64,000 nt of DNA. Source: a bacterium. GTDB lineage: Bacteria > UBP15 > UBA6099 > JAJRTR01. The notes beneath the pieces were generated by a model, which ran no database searches, had not been told where the DNA came from, and was given only the letters and a program-made list of their open reading frames with translations. The DNA lies in contig JAJRTR010000011.1 of assembly GCA_024278215.1 (NCBI GenBank), positions 29,787 to 93,786 of the forward strand. Reading direction: 5' to 3'. Each line of letters opens with the position of its first letter. The first letter of the stretch is position 1. The position numbers were made by a program, and so were the translations under genes. Below, piece after piece: positions 1 through 7,576 of the stretch.

Positions 1-224
1 TCAAGCGAAAGGATAACCGGCCCCTGTTTACTCTCGAGTTCGTCTTTCGCCCTTTCCGCATCCTTTGCCTTGCTGACCGCGAGGGCCTTGTACAGCTTGG
101 CAGTTATGCTTTCGACATTCCTGCTGTTCATTATTCCGCTGATCACAATAACTCCGGTAATCAGGAAGATGAGACCGAGAAACCAGAACATCATTTTCCT
201 TCGAAGGCTCTGTCTCCTGTCCAT
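1..224 (-). CDS. methyl-accepting chemotaxis protein, N-terminal fragment (runs off the left edge)
   Basis: Only the first 74 codons are present; the rest lies beyond position 1. The start is ATG at 222-224, preceded by a strong AGGAGG Shine-Dalgarno about 7 bases upstream. The protein opens with a basic stretch (MDRRQSLRRK) and then a hydrophobic segment of about 20 residues (around 11-30, FWFLGLIFLITGVIVISG), as in a chemoreceptor whose first transmembrane helix leads to a periplasmic sensor domain. A charged helical stretch with AKAKDAERAKDELE-like character follows. It lies 98 bases downstream of cheW on the same strand, at the end of a chemosensory operon, which is the main reason for the chemoreceptor call. 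A histidine kinase with a similar N-terminus cannot be excluded without the missing part. Confidence 0.6.
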   Translation of the reverse strand, partial: MDRRQSLRRKMMFWFLGLIFLITGVIVISGIMNSRNVESITAKLYKALAVSKAKDAERAKDELESKQGPVILSL

Positions 225-322
225 GTGTTGTCCTCCTCATTTTCTTTAACTGTTTTGTTTATATTCCCTTAAAATAAAAGGCGGAAACAACCTGTTGCGT
301 AGCCAGGGGAGCTTAACGTCCC

Positions 323-841
323 CTACGCATATTTTTGAACCATTTCCCTTGCGATCTGTATTACTCGTACCATGTCGACAACGATCAGTACGTTCGATGC
401 TGTTTTGTGCATACCGACGACATATTCAGCGCCCAGCCCCGACAGGGACGGGGGAGGGTCCTGAAGCGAGGAAAAATCTATGTCCAGAACTTCGTTGACT
501 TTATCCACGATGATGCCCACGTCGATATTATCCAGTTCGGGAACATGCAGTACGACAATCATGTAGCTTTCGTCTTCATTGCGCGGCATCTGGAACATCT
601 GCTTGAGATCGATAATAGGAATGATCGTGCCGCGCAGATTCAAAATACCATGTACGAAACGGGGAACATTCGGCATCGGCGTTATCGTGAATTCGTCGAT
701 TACGGTTTTGACTTCGTCGACTTTTATCGCGTACTGTTCCGACCCGAGCGTGAACCACAGGACACTCTGAAGATTGAAGTCGGTGTAAATCTGGTCGTCG
801 CTGTCAGTGCTGAAACCTACATTGAAAAGGTTAACATTCAT
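323..841 (-). CDS. cheW: CheW-like chemotaxis coupling protein
   Basis: 172-residue single CheW (SH3-like) domain that couples chemoreceptors to CheA in the cytoplasm. The family pattern is clear: LWFTLGSEQYAIKVDEVKTV at about 29-48, the NLRGTIIPIIDLKQ core at about 68-81, and the IIVDKVNEVLDI segment at about 110-121. The first 25 residues are a non-conserved extension. The gene starts 19 bases after the cheA stop, with GAGG upstream of the ATG, and is followed by a chemoreceptor start, so it belongs to the same minus-strand operon. The end (VQIAREMVQKYA-type helix) is intact. Family assignment is firm; which receptors it serves is unknown. Confidence 0.92.
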   Translation of the reverse strand: MNVNLFNVGFSTDSDDQIYTDFNLQSVLWFTLGSEQYAIKVDEVKTVIDEFTITPMPNVPRFVHGILNLRGTIIPIIDLKQMFQMPRNEDESYMIVVLHVPELDNIDVGIIVDKVNEVLDIDFSSLQDPPPSLSGLGAEYVVGMHKTASNVLIVVDMVRVIQIAREMVQKYA

Positions 842-860
842 ATTGCCGGCGCCTCATTTC

Positions 861-3800
861 TTAAAATACCCTGAGGTGTTTATCAATAGCGGTTCTCAAG
901 TCGTCTTCAGAAAACGGTTTTGCCAGGAATTCATTTATGCCGACCTCGAACGCTTTGTTCCTGTCGGCGCTTTTAACATCCGATGTCACCATGATTATAG
1001 GTATCCTGCTGGTGTCGGGTTTTGATCTGACTTTCTGTGTAAACTCATAGCCGTCCATGCGCGGCATGTTTATGTCAGTGACGATTACGTCGAATTTTCT
1101 TTCGGTAAGTTTCGTCAGCGCCTGCATCCCCGAGGAGGCGACATCTACGAAGTATCCGATTCGCTCGAGCATCTCGCGCTGTGCGATACGGCCCGAAAGG
1201 GAGTCGTCGACAAGCAGCACCTGTTTTGCTTCGGACATGGCGTCGAAGGCACCCCTGTCTTCCACCTTTTTCGATATATATGGTATTGAAGATACGATGC
1301 CGGCCACATCAAGTATGAGAGCGATCGAGCCGTCACCGAATATCGTGGCACCGGACATGTGCTTTACGTCCCCGAGAAACGAGCCAAGGTTCTTGATTAC
1401 CACCTGCTGTTTTTCCAATACTTCGTCTACAATCAGCCCGAACTTCTTCTCCGCCTGGCCGAGTATTACGACGGGGAACGACCCTGTGCGTTTTTCCAGT
1501 TCGGGAAGGTCGTAGACATCACGCAGGTGCACGAGAGGTATCACCATTTCCTGGTGACGGTAGACCTCCTTGCCCTCGACGAAGGAAAGCTCATATCTCG
1601 ATACCTGCGCGGTGGATTCGATCGGGTCCATGGGGATGACGAATTTCTGGTTGTTGCATTTAACAATCATGGCCTGGATAATGGCAAGAGTCAGCGGCAG
1701 TTTGAGTTTGAGAGTCGATCCCATGCCGACTTCGGATAGTATATCGACAGTGCCTTTTAGTTTCGTGATGCTGTTTTTGACAACGTCCATACCGACCCCC
1801 CGGCCCGAGAGGTCGGAAACCTTGTCTGTGGTGCTGAAGCCGGGTATGAATATCAGGTTCATCTTGTCGCGCGGCCCCATCGCGTCTGCCTCTTCCTGCG
1901 AGATCAATCTTTTTTCTATACATTTGCGGGCTATCATTTCAGGGTCTATACCCTTGCCGTCGTCCTGCACTTCGATCACGACGGAGTTGCCTTCGTGGTA
2001 GGCGCGCGCCCATATCGTTCCGTTTTCCTTTTTGCCGGACTCGCGGCGCCGTTCGCGTGTCTCTATGCCGTGGTCCACCGCATTTCGTATTATGTGCAGA
2101 AGCGGCTCTTCGATCTCTTCGATAAGTGTTTTGTCCAGCTCGGTGTCTTCGCCCTCGATGATAAAGTCGATTCGTTTTCCGAGGCTTTTCGCGATGTCCC
2201 TGACCCTGCGTGGAAATTTACTGAAAACGCCTGAAATCGGGAGCATCCGCAGCCGCATCGTTTCTTCCTGCAACTCTTCTATCATTCTTCCGATATTCAG
2301 GGCATCGTCCTGGAACTCCGTGCTGAGGTGTTCGAACTCGGCTTTGAGTAAACTTACTTTTGTGAGCATATCCTTCAGGAGCGATTCCTGCTCGAGTTCC
2401 ATATCAAAAAGCTGCGTGGTATTCTCGCGGATGATGCGAAGTTCCTTCATGTTCTCGAGAGTGCTTCGCTCGATGGCGCCCGCGCCGAGGTCGATCATTT
2501 CCGGTTGCAGCGTCTGGAACGGTTTCATAATATCTTCGCGCGTGAGATTCCTCTCCTCGAGACCGGTGGACTTACTGCTGAACTTGAGATTGTCGTACAT
2601 TTCTCCCACGAGATTGACACCCTGTTTGAGTCTTTTTGTTTCCTGTTCCAGCTTATTGTGGTTGATGACGAGTTCGGCGATAAGGTTTACCAGCACATCG
2701 AGTTTTTCGGTGTCGACCCTTACGGTGGAGCGGGGAGCGGCCTTATCGGCTTTTTTCCGGGGCCTGCGCCCAGGCTTTCCCTGCGTCTGCCCCTGCGAAA
2801 CTGCCGGATGTTCTTCTTCCGGCGCTTCAGCTTCAAGCGCAAGTTCGATTTCTTCGAATTCGACATCGCCGATTTTGAAAAGGTAAGAATACTTTTTATG
2901 GAATTCGTCGAAAGAAAGTTCCGTGGCGAACAGCAGGAAAAAGTCGTAGGCTGTAGCTTTTTTGCCCTTCTCGCCGAGTGCGATGATAAGAGCGGAAAGG
3001 TATTCGCCTTCTTCGGTGAGCGGTTTGAAGAATTCCGACATACTGGCAATGTCGCTCAGCTCGTTGAGTTTGTAAGCCATCTTGATCTGGAACACATTTT
3101 TCGAATCGATGAGTGATTTTGCCAGAGTGCGTTTTTCATAGGGGGTGAAGAATTCGCCGGCCTCGTGATCGACGCTGAGATGTTTGAATATCTCGACGGC
3201 GGCCTCCGCCGAGACATAATCTTTTTGTTTTCTCAGCGGCGCCATTATCGTATGGATTTTTTTCAGCAGTGAGTTTATGTCGGGCGGAGGCCCCGATTTT
3301 CCGCGTGTGAGCCTGTATTCTATCAGGATTCCGGCATGTGACACGCTTTTGAAAATGCAATCGAGTGTGTCCATGTTTTGTTGGATCAGGCCCTCGCGCA
3401 TTGCGTCGCGCAGGACGAGTATCCGGGTGAGTATCTCATTTACCGCCGGTTCGCCGTAACAGGTCAGTGTCCGGTGCAGGTAGGTAATGGAATCGAAGAG
3501 TTTATTTATGAAATTTTCGTTGTCCACGTTTTCGTCGGCAAGAATATATTTGCCGTCGATATCGTTAAAAATCTTGTGGCAGCGTTCGAGAGCAGTGCGG
3601 AGTTCTTCGCCGACTATTTCAAACAGGTTTGCTCTTGTGCCGGCGTCTGGAACTGCGATATTGGGGCCAGTGGGTTTTTCTTTCTTTTTCTCATGTTTTT
3701 TCGCGAATTTTTTTTCGGGTTTTTTGACCGTTACGTTTTGAGTTTCCGCCGCAGTGTCGTCTGCCGCGTCTTTTGCCTCGACGGGTTCAGGGGCGGATTC

Positions 3801-4289
3801 TTCGGAGGGCGGTGGTTCCTGCGCGGGAGTGGGAGTGGGAGTGGGAGGTTCCTGCGCGGAAGGCTCTACGACCGGCTCGGGTTTTTCCGCATTTGGGGCG
3901 GGTTTCTGTTTTTGCGCTGCCGATATTGCGCCGGGCACGTAGGAGTCGTTCTCGATGCTGTCGAGAATAGCCTTAATGACATCGGCAAGGTCGAAAAACT
4001 GGTCCAGCAGGTCGCTGTCGATCTCCGGGAGTTTGTTTTTGAATTCCTCGAATATATCTTCTATGTGGTGGGCTATTTCGCTGATGTCCATGAATTCGAC
4101 CATAGCCGACGAGCCCTTGATAGTGTGTACGTTTCGGGATATCCGGTTGAGAATCTCCTCGTCTGCTTCTCCCTGTTCGAGTGAGACGAGGTCCTGGTCA
4201 AGACTATCCATATATTCCTTGCATTCATCAAGGAACAGTTTGACGATTTTCGCGGTTTTGAACGATTTAGCCATTGTTTTCGCTGTCAC
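861..4289 (-). CDS. cheA: CheA histidine kinase - response regulator hybrid
   Basis: 1142-residue hybrid chemotaxis kinase. Domains in order: Hpt (about 10-115) with phospho-acceptor His55 in NVHTIKGSSAM; a Pro/Glu/Lys-rich linker (about 128-208); an extra helical region (about 215-480) that matches no standard CheA P2 domain I can see; dimerization helices (about 520-640); HATPase with NAVDHGIE N-box and DDGKGID and GRGVGMDVV G-boxes; a CheW-like P5 domain (about 880-1010); and a C-terminal receiver (about 1018-1142) with LLVDDS, acceptor Asp in DVIVTDINMP, and the LAKPF lysine. The start used is GTG 4289, overlapping the cheR stop as GTGA; ATG 4274, five codons later, is an alternative. The CheA-CheY fusion resembles FrzE- or WspE-type kinases. 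It would phosphorylate its own receiver and the neighbouring response regulators. Confidence 0.93.
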   Translation of the reverse strand: MTAKTMAKSFKTAKIVKLFLDECKEYMDSLDQDLVSLEQGEADEEILNRISRNVHTIKGSSAMVEFMDISEIAHHIEDIFEEFKNKLPEIDSDLLDQFFDLADVIKAILDSIENDSYVPGAISAAQKQKPAPNAEKPEPVVEPSAQEPPTPTPTPAQEPPPSEESAPEPVEAKDAADDTAAETQNVTVKKPEKKFAKKHEKKKEKPTGPNIAVPDAGTRANLFEIVGEELRTALERCHKIFNDIDGKYILADENVDNENFINKLFDSITYLHRTLTCYGEPAVNEILTRILVLRDAMREGLIQQNMDTLDCIFKSVSHAGILIEYRLTRGKSGPPPDINSLLKKIHTIMAPLRKQKDYVSAEAAVEIFKHLSVDHEAGEFFTPYEKRTLAKSLIDSKNVFQIKMAYKLNELSDIASMSEFFKPLTEEGEYLSALIIALGEKGKKATAYDFFLLFATELSFDEFHKKYSYLFKIGDVEFEEIELALEAEAPEEEHPAVSQGQTQGKPGRRPRKKADKAAPRSTVRVDTEKLDVLVNLIAELVINHNKLEQETKRLKQGVNLVGEMYDNLKFSSKSTGLEERNLTREDIMKPFQTLQPEMIDLGAGAIERSTLENMKELRIIRENTTQLFDMELEQESLLKDMLTKVSLLKAEFEHLSTEFQDDALNIGRMIEELQEETMRLRMLPISGVFSKFPRRVRDIAKSLGKRIDFIIEGEDTELDKTLIEEIEEPLLHIIRNAVDHGIETRERRRESGKKENGTIWARAYHEGNSVVIEVQDDGKGIDPEMIARKCIEKRLISQEEADAMGPRDKMNLIFIPGFSTTDKVSDLSGRGVGMDVVKNSITKLKGTVDILSEVGMGSTLKLKLPLTLAIIQAMIVKCNNQKFVIPMDPIESTAQVSRYELSFVEGKEVYRHQEMVIPLVHLRDVYDLPELEKRTGSFPVVILGQAEKKFGLIVDEVLEKQQVVIKNLGSFLGDVKHMSGATIFGDGSIALILDVAGIVSSIPYISKKVEDRGAFDAMSEAKQVLLVDDSLSGRIAQREMLERIGYFVDVASSGMQALTKLTERKFDVIVTDINMPRMDGYEFTQKVRSKPDTSRIPIIMVTSDVKSADRNKAFEVGINEFLAKPFSEDDLRTAIDKHLRVF

Positions 4290-5116
4290 CTCGGCACTTT
4301 TTGAAATGCCACAGAATCCTTGAGTGTAATCATTTTGAAACCGTCGGTGAGTCCCCTGATCATCTCGGTGGGGCCGAGAAAGAGATAGCCGCCGTCTTTC
4401 AAAGAGTCGTAAAACCTGTTCAGGATATCCGCTTTGGTTTCATCCCTGAAATATATCATCACATTTCTGCAGAAAATAATGTCGAAGTCTTTCTGAAAAT
4501 AAGAGTCGGTAAGATTCGAATACTCGAACTCGACATATTTTTTTATTGATTCCCTGATAGCATAGTTGCCGTCACTGGGGGTAAAGTATTTTTGCAGGTA
4601 TTCTTCGGGCAGGTTTTCGACGGAGCGTTTGGAATAGATACCCTGGAAGGCTCGCGCGAGCACCTCCGTCGATATGTCGGTCGCAAGGATTTCGATGTCC
4701 CATATCGAGTGAAACTTCAGTGTTTCGAGGACACATATTGCGAGTGTGTAAGGTTCTTCGCCGGTCGAGCAGCCCGCGCTCCATATATTGAGGTTCCGGT
4801 TGTTCTGCGCGACTTTTTTATCTGTTATCTCAGGGAGGATGATTTTTCTGAAGCTGTCCATTTGAGAGTTGCTTCGATAGAAATATGTTTCATTTGTGGT
4901 AACGAGATTTATGAGTGTCGACAGTTCCGACCTGTCGTCTTCCGAGGCGATAACCAGCAGGTATTTGCCCAGGTCCGATATCCCCGACTCTTTGAGGCGT
5001 GTGTTGATCCTGTTGGAGAGAATGGGCAGCTTCGATTCGTTGAACCACAATCCGCAGGCGCGGAAAATAACGTCTCTGACCTTCAATATCTGGGATTGTT
5101 CGAGTTGCTGCATCAT
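4286..5116 (-). CDS. cheR: CheR chemoreceptor glutamate methyltransferase
   Basis: 276-residue SAM-dependent protein-glutamate methyltransferase that methylates chemoreceptors for adaptation. An N-terminal helical domain (about 1-75) precedes the methyltransferase fold. The SAM-binding loop reads SAGCSTGEEPYTLAI (about 115-130) and the second signature FCRNVMIYF lies near 215; a C-terminal FLGPTEMI strand follows. It has no TPR extension. It overlaps cheA by four bases and sits 9 bases after the upstream receiver gene, so the cluster is one transcription unit. No cheB methylesterase is visible in the window; it may lie left of position 1 or be absent. The two possible starts (ATGATG) differ by one codon. 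Confidence 0.93.
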   Translation of the reverse strand: MMQQLEQSQILKVRDVIFRACGLWFNESKLPILSNRINTRLKESGISDLGKYLLVIASEDDRSELSTLINLVTTNETYFYRSNSQMDSFRKIILPEITDKKVAQNNRNLNIWSAGCSTGEEPYTLAICVLETLKFHSIWDIEILATDISTEVLARAFQGIYSKRSVENLPEEYLQKYFTPSDGNYAIRESIKKYVEFEYSNLTDSYFQKDFDIIFCRNVMIYFRDETKADILNRFYDSLKDGGYLFLGPTEMIRGLTDGFKMITLKDSVAFQKVPR

Positions 5117-5125
5117 TGTTTTGGT

Positions 5126-5494
5126 TTACAGGAACCTTTTTATGACTTCTTTGACTTTCTGGTAGTTGAAAGGCTTTGTCAGGTATTCGTTGGAGCCCGC
5201 CTTGAGTCCCCATATACGGTCGGTCTCCGCGCTTTTTGCCGTAAGCATGATAATCGGAATATGTTTATAATTGCTGTCTTTTTTAAGCAGTTTGCAGAGC
5301 TGATAGCCGTTCATCCTGGGCATATCGATGTCAAGAAGTATCAGGTCGACATGATGCCTTTTGATAACTTCCAGCGCCTCGATTCCGTCCGTGCCCACCA
5401 GCACGGAGTAGCCGTCTCCGGTCAATGCTTCGCGGACGGCTTCGACTACAACCGGGCTGTCATCAACAACGAGAATAGTAGTGCCGCTCGCCAT
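5126..5494 (-). CDS. single-domain response regulator (CheY-like)
   Basis: 122-residue stand-alone receiver domain. It has the acidic pair in ILVVDDSP near the N-terminus, the acceptor Asp in LILLDIDMPRMNG, the Thr/Ser of IIMLTAKS, and the conserved Lys of YLTKPF. No output domain is attached. The ATG overlaps the stop of the diguanylate cyclase gene by one base (TGATG), so the two are translationally coupled. The receiver is clearly similar to that of the upstream GGDEF protein (the DxxWG(L/M)..G(S/A)xEYLTKPF region), suggesting local duplication. It probably competes for phosphate from CheA, either as a phosphate sink or as a CheY that acts on a motor or other effector not seen here. Confidence 0.9.
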   Translation of the reverse strand: MASGTTILVVDDSPVVVEAVREALTGDGYSVLVGTDGIEALEVIKRHHVDLILLDIDMPRMNGYQLCKLLKKDSNYKHIPIIMLTAKSAETDRIWGLKAGSNEYLTKPFNYQKVKEVIKRFL

Positions 5495-6984
5495 CAGTAC
5501 TCACTCCCTTCGGTCGAATAGAGGCAGACCTTATTGCGACCCTCGGCTTTTGCTTTGTACAGCGCCTCGTCGGCCTTTGCTATCAGGTCAAGTCTATTTG
5601 CGATGTCGTCGTCAGGGTGCCCGGCGACTCCCAGGCTTGCCTTTACGTGCAGTATTTCGTCTTTGTGTTTAAACTCGAAGCTCTCCAGAGAACTCCTTAT
5701 TCTTTCCGCGACAACAGTTGCGTTTTTCTTGGGTGTTTCAGGCAGGATCACGGCAAATTCCTCGCCGCCGTACCTTGCCGCCAGGTCGATGTCCCTTACA
5801 CATCTTTTCAGTATAAGAGCGATACCTTTCAAAATCATGTCTCCCTGCTGGTGTCCATAAGTATCGTTGAAATTTTTAAAATGATCTATATCGAGCAGGA
5901 TCAGCGAAAGCGAGAGGTTGAATCGCCTTGCGCGGCTGTACTCTTTTTCGAGTTGTTCCTGGAAATACCGGTGGTTATGCAGTCCGGTCAGGCCGTCGGC
6001 TATTGCGTATCTTTTTATTCTTTCATACATTCTCAAATTGTCGAGGACAATCTGCGACTGGCCTGTGATGATATTGCACATTTCGATTTCGTCGTCCGAG
6101 AAAGGCCCCTGTTTGCCGCGGGCCATGGTATACATGCCGTACTTCTCTCCCTGCGATTCCAGCATAGCCATCTTGAGTCCGCGTATGGTGGTGCTGCCGT
6201 CGTCTTTGAGCATGTTGTGGTCCGGGTCATTCACCTCCACCTCGACATTGTCCCATTGTATATTGGTGATGCCGGAATTCTTTTTGTATTCGTTGATCAT
6301 GCTTTTTCTTGCTTCTTTGAAAAACTCTCTTGCCAGGGGGTTCTTGATGAAAACGAAAAGTTTGATCCTGTCCTCGTCGGTGATCAGGAAAATAGCGAGG
6401 TCGAAGTCGATGACGGAGGCGTAGAGGTCCGCGAGATAGCCACAGGTCGTGGGCAGGTCGTCGCGTCCTATTGCTATCTGATGAATCCTGTTTATCAGAG
6501 ACATTTTGAAGAGTTGCGTTTCCTGAAGTTCACCCGCTTTGAAAATGACATCTTTTTCCTCGTCCAGTTCGATTTCAGGTAACGGTTTCGCGGGTTTCGG
6601 CTTTATTACCGCCACTTTTTTCACGCTTTCGAGAAGTTCTTCAACTTTATCCAGCAGGTCGTCGGGGTCGAACGGTTTGGTGAGATACTCGGTGGCGCCT
6701 GTTTCCATGCCCCAGTACTGGTCTTTCTTCTGGTCCCTTGCCGTGAGCATGACAATAGGCAACTCGGCGAAGTTCGGATCATTGCGCAGCATGCGGCAGA
6801 CCTGCAAACCGCTGAGGTTCGGCATGTCGATGTCGAGAAAAAGGAGATCAAAATCCTTTTCCCGTATGACCTCCAGCCCCTGCACTCCGTCCGGAGCCGT
6901 CGTCACGCTGTAGCCGGCGCTCACAAGCACTTCCTCGAGCGATTTTCTTATTACCGGACTGTCGTCAACTACCAGTATATTCAT
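5494..6984 (-). CDS. response regulator with GAF-like and GGDEF domains (diguanylate cyclase)
   Basis: 496-residue cytoplasmic protein. A receiver (about 1-120; ILVVDDSP, acceptor in LLFLDIDMP, YLTKPF) is followed by a GAF-like middle region (about 150-310) and a GGDEF domain (about 330-490). The active-site loop is RYGGEEFAVILP, the intact GGEEF form. An RDID inhibitory I-site sits exactly five residues before it, so product feedback by c-di-GMP is expected. It is the first gene of the chemosensory operon, with a GGGGAC ribosome site five bases before the ATG. The likely pathway is chemoreceptor to CheA to this protein to c-di-GMP, as in Wsp systems, though Wsp proteins lack the middle domain seen here. 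Confidence 0.93.
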   Translation of the reverse strand: MNILVVDDSPVIRKSLEEVLVSAGYSVTTAPDGVQGLEVIREKDFDLLFLDIDMPNLSGLQVCRMLRNDPNFAELPIVMLTARDQKKDQYWGMETGATEYLTKPFDPDDLLDKVEELLESVKKVAVIKPKPAKPLPEIELDEEKDVIFKAGELQETQLFKMSLINRIHQIAIGRDDLPTTCGYLADLYASVIDFDLAIFLITDEDRIKLFVFIKNPLAREFFKEARKSMINEYKKNSGITNIQWDNVEVEVNDPDHNMLKDDGSTTIRGLKMAMLESQGEKYGMYTMARGKQGPFSDDEIEMCNIITGQSQIVLDNLRMYERIKRYAIADGLTGLHNHRYFQEQLEKEYSRARRFNLSLSLILLDIDHFKNFNDTYGHQQGDMILKGIALILKRCVRDIDLAARYGGEEFAVILPETPKKNATVVAERIRSSLESFEFKHKDEILHVKASLGVAGHPDDDIANRLDLIAKADEALYKAKAEGRNKVCLYSTEGSEY

Positions 6985-7090
6985 TTGTCCCCAATATAAT
7001 ATCCAGTGATATTACAACCCCTGCGATGTATGCACGAAGAAAAATCATTTCTTCCTTCGCCCACATGCAGTTATTCCTGCTTGTGCGTAT

Positions 7091-7269
7091 GAGCCAATTG
7101 CAAAATTCTGATTCGGCTGCGGTCGGCTGCAATTGTCCATAGCTGCGTTGTCGGCGCAAAATCATCCTCAACGTACTCCACGAGTACGCCTGCGGGGATT
7201 TTGCACTTCCGCCTTGCTTCTGAATAATTTCGTTCGACCTCGCTTCGAACATAATTTTGCAATTGGCTC
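7091..7269 (-). repeat. 179-bp palindromic interspersed repeat, copy 1 (family P179, reverse orientation)
   Basis: Full-length copy in reverse orientation. The ends are inverted: GAGCCAATTGCAAAATT at the left and its complement at the right. The middle contains an inner stem around CGTACTC...GAGTACG. Four other long copies occur at 13897, 28736, 60509 and 62110. It fills most of the 319-base gap between the zinc-ribbon gene and the diguanylate cyclase gene and separates the rpoN group from the chemosensory operon. Confidence 0.9.
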
Positions 7270-7303
7270 GTATAAGTTCGCTTTTCGTTTGCTGTTTCCC
7301 CCA

Positions 7304-7576
7304 TCAATCCGCAGTTGCAGTCGCCTCTTCAGGTTCGATCGTATAGCCGCAATAGGGGCAGAACGGTTCATACTCACTGACGGGCTTTCCACATTTCACG
7401 CAGTCGAACTTTGCGATTTTTGTGGACTCGTGTTTCCCCTTTGCGTCGTCCACGCAGGTTCCGGATTCGTCTGCCGTATTCTCTCTCTTCGCTTTCAGAT
7501 ACCTGTTTGCCCCATAACCGATACCAAGAGCGGCGGCTGTTCCTGCGATGACAGCGAGCCAGGTGCGGTTCATCAT
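7304..7576 (-). CDS. small membrane-anchored zinc-ribbon protein
   Basis: 90 residues: an N-terminal hydrophobic helix (about 6-22, WLAVIAGTAAALGIGYGA), a short charged linker, then a C-terminal zinc ribbon with two CxxC pairs (FDCVKCGKPV and PFCPYCGYTI) and an acidic tail. The start ATG overlaps the stop of the large TPR/Ig gene (ATGA), so it is co-transcribed with that gene and rpoN. A second ATG follows immediately, so the first residue is uncertain by one. Function unknown. Small zinc-ribbon anchors often act as scaffolds or adaptors, and the tight link to the large TPR protein suggests they work together, but that is inference. Confidence 0.75.
   Translation of the reverse strand: MMNRTWLAVIAGTAAALGIGYGANRYLKAKRENTADESGTCVDDAKGKHESTKIAKFDCVKCGKPVSEYEPFCPYCGYTIEPEEATATAD

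Noticed and set aside
28-240. 70-codon frame at the left edge starting at 240
   Set aside because: Its ATG lies next to the Shine-Dalgarno used by the chemoreceptor start at 224, and its translation lacks any membrane helix.
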